Below, piece after piece: positions 26,601 to 34,801 of a stretch of DNA of 64,000 bases. Under the pieces are notes generated by a model. It saw only the letters and a program-made list of their open reading frames with translations, made no database searches and was not told the DNA's origin. Origin of the DNA: Myroides odoratimimus (GTDB lineage: Bacteria > Bacteroidota > Bacteroidia > Flavobacteriales > Flavobacteriaceae). The translations under genes and the position numbers were made by a program. The DNA lies in assembly GCF_030326305.1 (NCBI RefSeq), contig NZ_JACAKB010000013.1:1-64000 (forward strand), written 5' to 3'. Each line of letters opens with the position of its first letter. The first letter of the stretch is position 1.

Positions 26601-29569
26601 TAGATATTCCTATTAAACAGGATTATAAGGTAGTAGATGTTTATGCATTAGCATTAAAGCATAATATAGCAGCACAAGACGCGGCTAGCATTACTCTAAA
26701 AGGAGAAGAGAGTAAGCTGTCTTTAGTTATAGAGTCTTTTAGAGACAAGGTAGAGCCTGGGGCTAAAGAAAAATGGTCTTTAAAAGTAAAAGGGAAAGAG
26801 AAGGAGCAAGTGGTATCTGAAATATTAGCTACTATGTATGATGCTTCTTTAGATCAGTTCGTATCACATAGTCTAAATACGACTCTTAAAGTTCCTGTAC
26901 ATTATTACAACAGACCTTCGTTTAGTATGTATGATTTTAGTAATATCAAGGGAATAAGTTACTTTAATTCATTAGCAAGTGAGACAGTAGATTATACTGA
27001 TTTTATAATAGATAGACCAATCGTATTTAATACTTACGGATTAAACTTCCAACCTAAAGTAAGAATTGGTTCTGGGACGATGCGAGTGAGAGGGATGAGT
27101 ATGGTGAGTGCTACGAGTGGAGATGCAATGGCTAAAAATATAGTAGCTCCTACTGTTGCATTTAAGGAAGAGTTAAAAGAAAATGCTATTATAAATGAGT
27201 ATAAGGATGTAAGTACTGGTGGAAGCAGTGTAGAAAAAACAGATGCTCCTGCACCGACTATTCGTAAAAACTTACAAGAGACAGCTTTCTTTTACCCTAC
27301 GCTAAAGACAGATGAGAATGGTGATGTGAAGTTCGAGTTCACAATGCCTGAAGCTTTGACTAAATGGAAGTTTATGGCTTTTGCTCATACTAAGGATTTG
27401 CGTAGTGACTATGCAGAAAAAGAAGTAGTAACTCAAAAAGAGTTAATGGTAGTTCCTAACTTACCTCGTTTCTTACGACAAGGAGATAAATTAACTTTAT
27501 CTACAAAAGTAGTTAATCTATCTGATGCTAATAGAAAAGGTAAAGCTACTCTTCAACTGTTTAATGCTTATACGAATGAGTTGTTAGTAGAGAAAACAGG
27601 AGAGTTCTCTGTCAATAAAGAAGAGTCAAGTGCTGTAAGTTGGGATATAGAAGTTCCGAATAGCGTAGATGTAGTCTCTTGTAGAATAATAGCTGTGTCA
27701 GATAATTATAGTGATGGAGAAGAGTCTGTGCTACCGGTATTGACTAATAGAATGCTAGTAACAGAGACGATGCCTATCTATATCAAAGAAGGACAGAATA
27801 AGATATTCAAGTTTAAGGAGTATGAAGCGAATAGAAGTAATACTCTACAGAATCATAAATTGACATTAGAGTTAACGACTAATCCAATTTGGAATGCTGT
27901 GTTTGCTTTACCATATTTACAAGAATATCCTTATGATAGTTCTGAGCAAGTGTTTAGTAAAGTGTTTGCTAATGCTGTTGCAACGAAAATATTAAATGAC
28001 AATCCTAAGATTAAGACTGTTTTTGATCAATGGAATGTAAAAGGAGAAATGTCTTCTAAGTTAGAACAGAATCAAGAGCTGAAGAGCGTGCTGTTAGCTG
28101 AGTCGCCATGGGTGAGAGAAGCAACAAGTGAGGCTGAGCAAATGAAGCGTATGGCAGTCTTGTTTGATTTGAATAAAATGCAATATGACCTTCAGTCGGA
28201 TATCGATAAGTTAATCGAGCAACAAAACGAGGATGGAGGATTCTCTTGGTTTAAAGGAGGGAAATCAGATAACTATATTACACAAACTATTGTAGAAGGT
28301 TTTGGTAATCTGAAACGCATAGGTGCAATGAATGCTCCTTGGGCAAGTGATGTGAATTATATTTCGATGCTAAAGAGAGCAATAGAGTATATGGATCAAG
28401 CGCAATATAGAGAGTATGAAGAGCAAGTGAAGTTTGGTGTAAAAGGTAAAGTACCAAGTTTAGGTACGCACTATTTATACGCACGTAGTTATTTTATAGG
28501 GGATTTCGGTATCAATGAGAAATACTCTCCTATGATAACTGCTATTCGTCAAAGTATCGAGAGTGAGAAACCTGCTAATAATCTTTATCAAGAGGCTATA
28601 CGAGCTGTGATAGCAAAGAGATTTGGTTCTGATAAAAAGGCAGAGAGTATTGTTAAGGGGATTATGGAGACAGCAGTAGAGTCTGATGAGATGGGAATGT
28701 ATTGGAAGAATAATATTGCAGGATGGTTATGGTATCAGGCTCCTATCGAAACTCAAGTGGCAATTTTAGAAGCTACCAACGAGGTAAATAAAGAGAAATA
28801 CGCTAATGCAATAGAACAGATGAAAGTTTGGTTACTAAAGAATAAACAAACTACTGGATGGAGATCTACTAAAGCAACTACAAAGGCTGTATATGCCTTA
28901 TTAAATACGGGTAGGTCTTGGCTAGATGCAGAGCAAGGTATTGAAGTAAAAGTAGGAGGATATCCTATAGACACAGAAGCAAATGCTCAGGCGGGTAGTG
29001 GTTATATCAAACAGAGTTGGTCTAAAGCAGAGTTGACAGCTAAAAAAGGTATTGTAGAAGTAAGTAAGACCTCTCCTGGTATTGCTTATGGTGCGATGTA
29101 CTGGCAGTACTTCGAAGATTTAGATGCTATTAATACAGCAGAGACAGGTATTAAGCTAACTAAAAAGCTTTATATAAAAGCGAATACAGAGCAAGGTCAA
29201 GTACTGCGTGAGATCACTAAAGAGTCTCCGATTAAAGTAGGTGATGTAGTGACAGTACGTTTAGAGATAAGTGCAGATAGGGATATGGATTATGTTCACT
29301 TAAAAGATATGCGTGCTAGTGGCTTTGAACCTACGAATGTTCTATCAGGGTATAGATGGAAAGGAGAGTTCGGATATTATGAAGAGACAAGAGATGCTTC
29401 TACGAACTTCTTTATATCGAGATTGAGAAAAGGAAGCTATGTATTCGAGTATGAGTTAAGAGCTAATGTAAGTGGTCAATTCTCTAATGGTATTACAACT
29501 ATGCAGAGTATGTACGCACCAGAAATGAGTGCTCATAGCGAAGGCATCAGAGTAGAGATTAAGAACTAG
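23678..29569 (+). CDS. Alpha-2-macroglobulin-family protein without thioester Cys
   Basis: 1963 residues with a signal peptide (about 1-18). The bacterial A2M layout is readable: an N-terminal helical region, the MG2 domain (TDRGIYRPGQVLYFKSIV, about 545-565), the A2M domain (TLKTDENGDVKFEFTMPEAL, about 1205) and the helical thioester domain from about 1410. The thioester motif CxEQ is altered: YPYDSSEQ at 1417-1424 has Ser1421 where the cysteine should be, so no covalent trap can form. Such proteins are thought to guard the periplasm against proteases. This one would have to work by conformational or non-covalent means. No penicillin-binding protein is adjacent, unlike the usual A2M/PBP1C pair. 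Confidence 0.9.
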   Translation: MKKLGLYLMILAPIIGFGQSSNGRIQELWNIIQKQEENAEVKSMLPNIQEVKKLSKRHNDYPSMIKAMFYEARVNILVSEDDKYDINIIIKQFAEERRNAKGATKAIIDTYIAEIFKLYYSANRYKLRNRTTLEQSTASGIAYWTADEFKKEIEKYYQSGLSLAAKEQGESIDNWGDMFSSNASKLGASRAKLTVYDALRLNYLDNLQYNSFDLSDEERRALEQKKQELKAAILKDIKAKNDATLYVYIEMYLAATIESSEHRKEKFENLLAAYPNEPLVYEGYANYLNGVELVALIDKALKLFPNTKTAENLSALKKYTERKQYTYNINKYVLDNQAIPLSIGHQNGDKIYVRVYKNNSSKRSNNIPFHNGVEGYNRLNKEYTAIDTYTVQLSTFNDYEMHKTVVALNALDTGRYFIAFSNVPFDEIKEGESDVQVTLVNVTPNIIEINEGKLRAYNRRTGKPLSNISIHIANEDEKRVNSNYWETVITTDSNGEANLDFAKSDRYLYANIKGEEVYYSSYVYSRYKQEEKEDNVQYKATVLTDRGIYRPGQVLYFKSIVSKKSKLSEQVVAKAQVSIKLYDPNGKELTTQQLVTNEFGSVNGQFVLPSLGRLGNYSVEVILGEETVGWSHLSVEEYKRPKFEVEFEKPKEIYKLNENVTVEGSAKAFLGANIDKAKVVYRVERQEIWPYWICGPYYPSRYLNPETMIQGETITDEKGKFTISFKALPKEEKESTLPRTFTYYIYADVIDQNGETHSSSVDVVVGEKNIELAVNLPFISTVKDLSKFTISTKNLNGIDYASQGELSIFPLLAPNPERISDNFGLDKGDYKLYDYNEFISLFPHLDYGDEKDTAQWGIGNSVFSTSFNTADTKEVVFKGAKQLSSGTYIVKGYVYENGEKNEIEKRFTLRNEESKEYSKVLVELKAEDKVYRVGEKASVEIRSAENNTYAFVEVKANGKQVYQKVMKINKRGSSIDIPIKQDYKVVDVYALALKHNIAAQDAASITLKGEESKLSLVIESFRDKVEPGAKEKWSLKVKGKEKEQVVSEILATMYDASLDQFVSHSLNTTLKVPVHYYNRPSFSMYDFSNIKGISYFNSLASETVDYTDFIIDRPIVFNTYGLNFQPKVRIGSGTMRVRGMSMVSATSGDAMAKNIVAPTVAFKEELKENAIINEYKDVSTGGSSVEKTDAPAPTIRKNLQETAFFYPTLKTDENGDVKFEFTMPEALTKWKFMAFAHTKDLRSDYAEKEVVTQKELMVVPNLPRFLRQGDKLTLSTKVVNLSDANRKGKATLQLFNAYTNELLVEKTGEFSVNKEESSAVSWDIEVPNSVDVVSCRIIAVSDNYSDGEESVLPVLTNRMLVTETMPIYIKEGQNKIFKFKEYEANRSNTLQNHKLTLELTTNPIWNAVFALPYLQEYPYDSSEQVFSKVFANAVATKILNDNPKIKTVFDQWNVKGEMSSKLEQNQELKSVLLAESPWVREATSEAEQMKRMAVLFDLNKMQYDLQSDIDKLIEQQNEDGGFSWFKGGKSDNYITQTIVEGFGNLKRIGAMNAPWASDVNYISMLKRAIEYMDQAQYREYEEQVKFGVKGKVPSLGTHYLYARSYFIGDFGINEKYSPMITAIRQSIESEKPANNLYQEAIRAVIAKRFGSDKKAESIVKGIMETAVESDEMGMYWKNNIAGWLWYQAPIETQVAILEATNEVNKEKYANAIEQMKVWLLKNKQTTGWRSTKATTKAVYALLNTGRSWLDAEQGIEVKVGGYPIDTEANAQAGSGYIKQSWSKAELTAKKGIVEVSKTSPGIAYGAMYWQYFEDLDAINTAETGIKLTKKLYIKANTEQGQVLREITKESPIKVGDVVTVRLEISADRDMDYVHLKDMRASGFEPTNVLSGYRWKGEFGYYEETRDASTNFFISRLRKGSYVFEYELRANVSGQFSNGITTMQSMYAPEMSAHSEGIRVEIKN

Positions 29570-29590
29570 TGTAACTAGATAAATAAACAG

Positions 29591-29622
29591 AAGGAGGTTT
29601 GCTGAGGTAAACCTCCTTTTTT
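29591..29622 (+). terminator. Terminator of the macroglobulin gene (TGCTGAGGTA loop)
   Basis: Stem AAGGAGGTT / AACCTCCTT, with the loop segment TGCTGAGGTA (29600-29609) shared with 20892-20924, then a T tract. Confidence 0.85.
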
Positions 29623-29673
29623 ATGAGGTATACTTCTTGTTGTAGGTTAAGTGTTTAAAGGTTGATGAGGTTG

Positions 29674-29681
29674 TAAATTTG
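29674..29681 (+). promoter_or_regulatory. -7 box of the pirin gene
   Basis: TAAATTTG, 21 bases before the ATG at 29703. Confidence 0.5.
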
Positions 29682-29702
29682 TAATACAAAAAACAAAGAG
29701 AT

Positions 29703-30575
29703 ATGAAAACAAGAAATATTAAACAAGTAGTAAAACCACAACCAGCACACTTTGTAGGAGATGGTTTTAGAGTGCACAACTTTATTCCAAGTATGCCTAA
29801 TATGAATATGCAACAGATGGATCCGTTTATCATGTTTGACTATAATTCTAAATACACATTTGGGCCTTCAGAAATCCCAAGAGGTGTAGGAGTACACCCA
29901 CATAAAGGATTTGAGACTGTTACGATAGCATATAAAGGACGTGTAGAGCATGGAGATAGCAGTGGTGGTGGAGGTATCATAGGAGAAGGTGATGTACAAT
30001 GGATGACTGCAGCGTCAGGAGTTTTACACAAAGAGTTTCATGAAACAGAATGGAGTAAAACAGGAGGTGAGTTTCAAATGGTACAGTTATGGGTAAACTT
30101 AAAGAGAGAGGATAAAAAAGGGCCTGCTAAATATCAAGCAATAGAACATGATAAAATGGCCAAATATACATTGCCTAATGGAGAAGGAGTAATTGAAGTA
30201 ATAGCAGGAGACTATAATGGAACTAAAGGAACAGCTTCTACATTCTCACCAATTCACATGTACAATTTAAAAGCTAAAGCAGGTACAAATACTAGCTTTA
30301 GTTTTCCTTCAGGGTATACTACTTTATTGTTAGTATTAGAGGGTGAAGTAAAAGTAAATGGAACAGTAGTAGCTACAGATCATGTGGCTCATATGGAGAG
30401 AGAAGGAGAAGAGTTTACAGTAGAAGTTACTAAAGATGCTGTAGCCTTAGTAATCTCTGGAGAGCCTTTAAATGAACCAATAGCACATTATGGACCATTC
30501 GTAATGAATACAACAGATGAGTTAGTACAAGCAGTAGATGACTTTAACTCTGGGAAGTTTGGAGATCTAGTATAA
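29703..30575 (+). CDS. Pirin-family cupin protein
   Basis: 290 residues, a bicupin. The metal-binding His pair of the first cupin is His65 and His67 (GVHPHKGFETVT), followed by GRVEHGDSSGGGG and by LHKEFHETEW with the third His and the Glu. The second cupin (about 190-250) lacks metal ligands. Bacterial pirins include quercetin 2,3-dioxygenases and redox-linked regulators of central metabolism. The substrate is not predictable here. The gene stands alone between terminators at 29591 and 30632. Confidence 0.92.
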   Translation: MKTRNIKQVVKPQPAHFVGDGFRVHNFIPSMPNMNMQQMDPFIMFDYNSKYTFGPSEIPRGVGVHPHKGFETVTIAYKGRVEHGDSSGGGGIIGEGDVQWMTAASGVLHKEFHETEWSKTGGEFQMVQLWVNLKREDKKGPAKYQAIEHDKMAKYTLPNGEGVIEVIAGDYNGTKGTASTFSPIHMYNLKAKAGTNTSFSFPSGYTTLLLVLEGEVKVNGTVVATDHVAHMEREGEEFTVEVTKDAVALVISGEPLNEPIAHYGPFVMNTTDELVQAVDDFNSGKFGDLV

Positions 30576-30631
30576 TAATAAATTTCATAATAAGTAAGGA
30601 GACTATATTTTTATAGTGGTTTTGTTTTGGT

Positions 30632-30668
30632 GAAAGGAGAGGTATTGATTATCTCTCCTTTCTTTTTT
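30632..30668 (+). terminator. Terminator of the pirin gene
   Basis: 10-bp stem GAAAGGAGAG / CTCTCCTTTC followed by a T tract. Confidence 0.85.
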
Positions 30669-30719
30669 GGAGTGTAAAATAGCTGTTTATAGCTATTGCA
30701 TATTTACTAGGTATATTTT

Positions 30720-30727
30720 TACATTTG
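30720..30727 (+). promoter_or_regulatory. -7 box of the 30746 lipoprotein gene
   Basis: TACATTTG ends 18 bases before the ATG at 30746. Confidence 0.5.
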
Positions 30728-30745
30728 TCGTATTAATCGGTAGGT

Positions 30746-31291
30746 ATGAAAAAAGTAGGAATTACATTATTTGCACTAACACTTTTAACAGTTAGTTGCA
30801 AGGATAAAGAGGGGCAAACAGAAGTAGTAGAAGAGACTCAAATCGTGATTCCTCAAGTACAGCCAGAGACAGCTGACTTAAAGTTAGCCGCAGACAATAT
30901 GGATGTCTATATGGAGTCAGAAGATAAGATGATGGTAACTTTAGGAGATGCAGATCAATTGCGTCTTCAAAAAGCAATACAAATCATCGGAAATATGAAT
31001 GTCATTTATACTGATGATGATGGAATAGATCATGATAAGACTGATGCAGCTTTCTTAAAAAAGGTAGGGGGTAAAACTTTTAAAGAAGTATGTAAAGTAG
31101 CAGAAGGATATCTTAAAGCTGATCAACAACGCGAGTTAGACCGTATCAATAGAATATTAGGGAGTATAAAGGATCCTAAAGCAGATGCTGATGTAGAGCG
31201 TTATAATGAGGCACAACACGATCTTAAAGAAGCTAATAAAATACCTATTACACTAGATGCTTATACCTATAGCGAAGAGTGTTTTTTGTAG
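30746..31291 (+). CDS. Uncharacterised lipoprotein
   Basis: 181 residues with a lipobox (LTVSC, Cys18). The mature part is acidic and helix-rich with no catalytic motif. It contains DNMDVYMESEDKMMVTLGDADQLRLQKAIQII and a phrase with calcium-like aspartates (YTDDDGIDHDKTD at about 92-104), which might bind divalent metal. It stands alone. I recognise no family. Confidence 0.55.
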   Translation: MKKVGITLFALTLLTVSCKDKEGQTEVVEETQIVIPQVQPETADLKLAADNMDVYMESEDKMMVTLGDADQLRLQKAIQIIGNMNVIYTDDDGIDHDKTDAAFLKKVGGKTFKEVCKVAEGYLKADQQRELDRINRILGSIKDPKADADVERYNEAQHDLKEANKIPITLDAYTYSEECFL

Positions 31292-31350
31292 AGACGGCAA
31301 TAAATTGCGTCTACCACATACTAACCACAATATTGATAATCTTCTATATT

Positions 31351-31391
31351 AAACAACTAAGCCCATTGCATTGCAATGGGCTTAGTTGTTT
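31351..31391. terminator. Long palindromic terminator
   Basis: Perfect 20-bp arms around a single central base, the longest perfect hairpin in the window apart from that at 59063. It stops transcripts from the lipoprotein gene on the left and probably from the convergent M3 gene. Confidence 0.75.
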
Positions 31392-31438
31392 AATGGTCTA
31401 CAGCTGTTAACTGTAAACCGTTGACCATTAACCTATAA
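31392..31438. repeat. GTTAAC-rich short repeat
   Basis: The units GCTGTTAACTGTAAACCGTT and GACCATTAACC share TAACTGTAAACC (31408-31419) with 16570-16581. They lie at the 3' end of the leftward M3 gene, as the other copy lies at the 3' end of the leftward permease gene. Confidence 0.45.
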
Positions 31439-33460
31439 CAATCCCGCTCTTTTTAATAAAGCATCAGGAGTAGGTTCTTGACCTCTGAATTTTTTGTACA
31501 ATGTCATTGGGTGATCAGTTCCCCCTTGAGATAAAACATAATCTTTAAACTTAGTAGCTACTTCTTTATTGAAGATGCCATTAGCCTTAAAGTATGCGAA
31601 TGCGTCAGCATCCAATACCTCCGCCCATTTATAGCTGTAGTATCCAGATGAGTAACCACCTTGGAAGATATGAGAGAATGAAGTACTCATTGCATTCTCT
31701 TTTACATCAGGATATTGTTGTGTAGAAGCAAATTGTTTTGTTTCGAAGTCTTTTAGACTTGTGATAGCCGTAGGGTCTTGACCATGCCATCCCATATCTA
31801 ATAGACCGAAGCTCAACTGACGTACTGTAGCTATCCCCTCTAAGAAGCTCGCACTCTCTTTGATCTTTGCTACTAATTCCATAGGGATAGTCTCTCCTGT
31901 TTGGTAATGTTTAGCGAATAGCTCTAAAGCTTCTTTTTCGTAACACCAGTTCTCCATCACTTGACTTGGCAACTCTACGAAGTCCCAATATACATTAGTT
32001 CCAGATAACGATGGGTAAGTCGTGTTTGCTAACATACCGTGTAATGCATGCCCAAACTCGTGGAATAGCGTTGTTACTTCGTTAAATGTAAGCAATGAAG
32101 GCTTAGTAGCAGTTGGCTTAGTGAAGTTACACACGATAGAGATATGCGGTCTTTCATTGATACCGTCTTTGATATATTGGTTTTTGAATGAAGTCATCCA
32201 AGCGCCGTTTCTCTTTCCTTTGCGTGGGAAGAAGTCTGTGTAGAATACAGCTATGAAATCTCCTTGCTCATTCGTTACCTCGAATGTACGCACATCTGCG
32301 TGGTACTTCTCTATAGTCTGTACTTCTGTAAACACTAATCCGTATAACTTATTGGCTACTTGGTAAGCACCGTCTAATACATTCTCTAATTGGAAGTATG
32401 GTTTAAGTAATTCGTCATCTAAGCTAAAGCGCTCTTGTTTTAACTTCTCAGAGTAGTATGAACCATCCCATTTTTGCAATACATCAATGTTGTCTATCTT
32501 CTTTGCAAAAGCAGTTAATTCTGCAAACTCTTTATCAGCAGCAGGCTTAGCCTTTGCTAATAACTCTTCTAAGAAAGCATTTACCTTATCAGGGCTCTGT
32601 GCCATACGCTCTTCTAATACGAAGTGAGCATGTGTAGCATATCCCAGTAGATTAGCTCTCTCATGACGTAGGTTTACAATCTTTAAGACATTAGCTTCAT
32701 TGTTATGCTCATTATCTTGAAAGGCTTTTTTACCTGAAGCGATAGCCATCTCTTTACGCAACTCACGATTATCAGCATAGGTCATAAAAGGGATATAACT
32801 AGGATAATCTAATGTGAATACCCATCCTTCTTTACCTTCTTGTTCAGCTAAAGCTCTTGCTTCTTCTACAGCACCTTCAGGAAGACCAGCTAAGTCTTTT
32901 TCCTCTGTGATGTGCAGTTGGAATTTATGTGTTTCTGCTAATACGTTTTCTCCAAACTTCAACGCAGTTGTAGATAACTCTGCATCTATTGCTCTTAATC
33001 TTTCTTTTTTATCTTCTGATAACAATGCACCATTGCGGACAAAGCTTTTATAATTCTTTGTCAATAAGGTTTCTTGTTCTATAGTAAGGTTCAGTGTCTC
33101 TTTTTGTTCATAAACTGCTTTTACGCGTTTAAATAACTCTTCGTTTAAGGAGATGTCATTGCTTAGTGCTGATAGCATTGGAGCTACCTCTTGTGCTATT
33201 TTCTGCATCTCATCATTTGTCTCAGCTGAGTTCAGGTTAAAGAAGATATTAGACAATACATCTAATTCCATCCCTGAGTAAGCTAATGCTTCTAGTGTAT
33301 TCTCAAAGGTAGGTGTTGTAGCGTTAGCAGTAATAGCGTCTATCTCTGCTTTTGTATCTTGTATTGCTTTTTGGAAAGCAGGTATATAGTCTTCCGTTTT
33401 AATTTGAGTAAATGGTGCTGTACCATGTACGGTGTTAAATGGATTGTTCAATGCCGACAT
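31433..33460 (-). CDS. M3-family zinc metallopeptidase (Dcp/OpdA-like)
   Basis: 675 residues, the usual length for the Dcp/oligopeptidase A branch. The zinc motif HEFGH is at 467-471 (TLFHEFGHALHGML), with the third ligand Glu in the later helix. FYTDFFPRKGKRNGAW and the C-terminal SHIFQGGYSSGYYSYKWAEV are typical. The enzyme cleaves short peptides, either releasing C-terminal dipeptides (Dcp) or cutting internally (OpdA), and is probably cytosolic since there is no signal peptide. It adds to the aminopeptidase, M28 and S46 enzymes of this window. Confidence 0.93.
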   Translation of the reverse strand: MSALNNPFNTVHGTAPFTQIKTEDYIPAFQKAIQDTKAEIDAITANATTPTFENTLEALAYSGMELDVLSNIFFNLNSAETNDEMQKIAQEVAPMLSALSNDISLNEELFKRVKAVYEQKETLNLTIEQETLLTKNYKSFVRNGALLSEDKKERLRAIDAELSTTALKFGENVLAETHKFQLHITEEKDLAGLPEGAVEEARALAEQEGKEGWVFTLDYPSYIPFMTYADNRELRKEMAIASGKKAFQDNEHNNEANVLKIVNLRHERANLLGYATHAHFVLEERMAQSPDKVNAFLEELLAKAKPAADKEFAELTAFAKKIDNIDVLQKWDGSYYSEKLKQERFSLDDELLKPYFQLENVLDGAYQVANKLYGLVFTEVQTIEKYHADVRTFEVTNEQGDFIAVFYTDFFPRKGKRNGAWMTSFKNQYIKDGINERPHISIVCNFTKPTATKPSLLTFNEVTTLFHEFGHALHGMLANTTYPSLSGTNVYWDFVELPSQVMENWCYEKEALELFAKHYQTGETIPMELVAKIKESASFLEGIATVRQLSFGLLDMGWHGQDPTAITSLKDFETKQFASTQQYPDVKENAMSTSFSHIFQGGYSSGYYSYKWAEVLDADAFAYFKANGIFNKEVATKFKDYVLSQGGTDHPMTLYKKFRGQEPTPDALLKRAGLL

Positions 33461-33558
33461 ATTTTCTAATTTATTTTTATACTATAAAAGTAAGTTTTTT
33501 TTTAAATAATGGCTTGTTAATAATATTGGAATGTTTTTTGCACTAGGTGTGAATAATC

Positions 33559-33588
33559 ACATATTAATCAATTTTTAAATTAATATGT
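33559..33588. promoter_or_regulatory. Inverted repeat overlapping the promoter of the 33619 gene
   Basis: 10-bp arms ACATATTAAT / ATTAATATGT spaced by 10 bases. The right arm overlaps a TATGTTTG -7 box at 33584-33591. A further partial half-site, ATTAATCAATATGTT, follows before the start. The arrangement suggests a repressor operator; no regulator gene is adjacent. Confidence 0.45.
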
Positions 33589-33618
33589 TTGTTGTAATAG
33601 ATAATTAATCAATATGTT

Positions 33619-34695
33619 ATGATGGAAATATCAGCAAAGGATTTAGATATTCTTAGAAGTGAAGTAAATGAAGCTATTAGATTAGGTACATTAACGGATA
33701 AGCAATTAAAAGTTATCTATGATAATAAGTTGTTTAATATGTTTGTGCCTGCATATTTAGGTGGGTTAGGAGTAAGTCTGATTGAAGCTTTGCAAGTAGA
33801 GGAGCAGTTGGCTAGAATAGATGGAAGTCTCGGATGGACTGTGACGATGTGCGCTGGAGCCAATATGTTTGTTGGTTATTTAGAGGGCTTTCTTGCTAAA
33901 ATGATTTTCCAAGATCCAAAAGTATGTTTTGGAGGCAGTGGGCAGATAGATGGTGTTGCTAGGGTATATAGAGATGGTTACATCGTAAATGGAACGTGGG
34001 ATTATATCGTAGGATTACCTCACTGTACTGTATTAACCTTGAACTGTCATATAGAAGAAAAGGGAGAATTGCTTTATAAGGAAGATGGGTCACCTTATTT
34101 TAAAACGTTTTTCTTCTTCCCGAAAGAGGTGACTATTATTGAAGATTGGCAGTCTATTGGACTTAAGGCTACTGCTAGTCATAGTGTTAGTATTAAGGAG
34201 TTTAGGGTGAATGTAAATAGAGCCTTTGAGATAGATAGTAATCATCCTATAATTAATGAACAGACCTATCACTATCCTTTTATGTCCTTTGCATTGTTAA
34301 CTTTGACAGCAAATCATTTGGGAATGCAAGAGCATTTTATGGATGAATTAAAGAAGTATTTTACAGGAGAATTGTATAATAAATATTTCGAGTTTAAAGA
34401 TGAATTGTTCTATCAGTATGAAGAGAAATTCCTTGAGAGAAGAGCAGCCTTTTATCGCTTAGCTAAGTTATCTAGTGACGAAATAGCACTAAATGGCAAG
34501 TTAACAGAGCAGACTACTACTGATATTGAGAAAATGTGTAAAGGTCTTGTCTATAAAGGACGTAATGCTGTTTTGAAGGTTGTACCTTATTTAGGAATGG
34601 GAGCGATGGACTATACTACAGAGATGAACCGTATTATAGGAGATATTCTTACTGCGAGTCAGTTTAGTTTATTGTTACCTGATAGTTTAGAATAG
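33619..34695 (+). CDS. Acyl-CoA-dehydrogenase-fold flavoprotein (tandem copy 1)
   Basis: 358 residues, close in length and order to the next gene. The N-terminal helical domain contains ARIDGSLGWTVTMCAGANMF, the middle beta domain contains CFGGSGQIDGVARVYRDGYIVNG and WQSIGLKATASHSVSIKEF, and the C-terminal helical domain ends in YLGMGAMDYTTEMNRIIGDILTA. This is the fold of class D flavin monooxygenases (HsaA-like) and acyl-CoA dehydrogenases. The catalytic Glu of true acyl-CoA dehydrogenases is not evident to me, so a hydroxylase or other flavin role is more likely. It has its own promoter (33584), and ATGs at 33619 and 33622 are equal. Confidence 0.75.
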   Translation: MMEISAKDLDILRSEVNEAIRLGTLTDKQLKVIYDNKLFNMFVPAYLGGLGVSLIEALQVEEQLARIDGSLGWTVTMCAGANMFVGYLEGFLAKMIFQDPKVCFGGSGQIDGVARVYRDGYIVNGTWDYIVGLPHCTVLTLNCHIEEKGELLYKEDGSPYFKTFFFFPKEVTIIEDWQSIGLKATASHSVSIKEFRVNVNRAFEIDSNHPIINEQTYHYPFMSFALLTLTANHLGMQEHFMDELKKYFTGELYNKYFEFKDELFYQYEEKFLERRAAFYRLAKLSSDEIALNGKLTEQTTTDIEKMCKGLVYKGRNAVLKVVPYLGMGAMDYTTEMNRIIGDILTASQFSLLLPDSLE

Positions 34696-34715
34696 AGAAA
34701 AATAGGCCAATAGAA

Positions 34716-34748
34716 GAGATCTCATCAGTATTACTGATGAGGTCTTTT
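34716..34748 (+). terminator. Terminator between the two flavoprotein genes
   Basis: 14-bp arms AGATCTCATCAGTA / TACTGATGAGGTCT with one mismatch and almost no loop, then a T tract. It separates the tandem copies into two transcription units. Confidence 0.85.
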
Positions 34749-34780
34749 TTTGTTTAAAGTGTTTTAATGCGGTAGCTTTG
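34749..34780 (+). promoter_or_regulatory. Promoter of the second flavoprotein gene
   Basis: TTTG (34749-34752), 20 bases, then TAGCTTTG (34773-34780). The -33 element lies in the terminator T tract. Transcription would start about 15 bases before the ATG at 34802. Confidence 0.65.
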
Positions 34781-34801
34781 TTGTAGACAAAACAACATAT
34801 T

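Noticed and set aside
25070-28974. Several antisense frames of 60-90 codons inside the macroglobulin gene
   Set aside because: Low-complexity shadows of the coding strand without promoters or homology.
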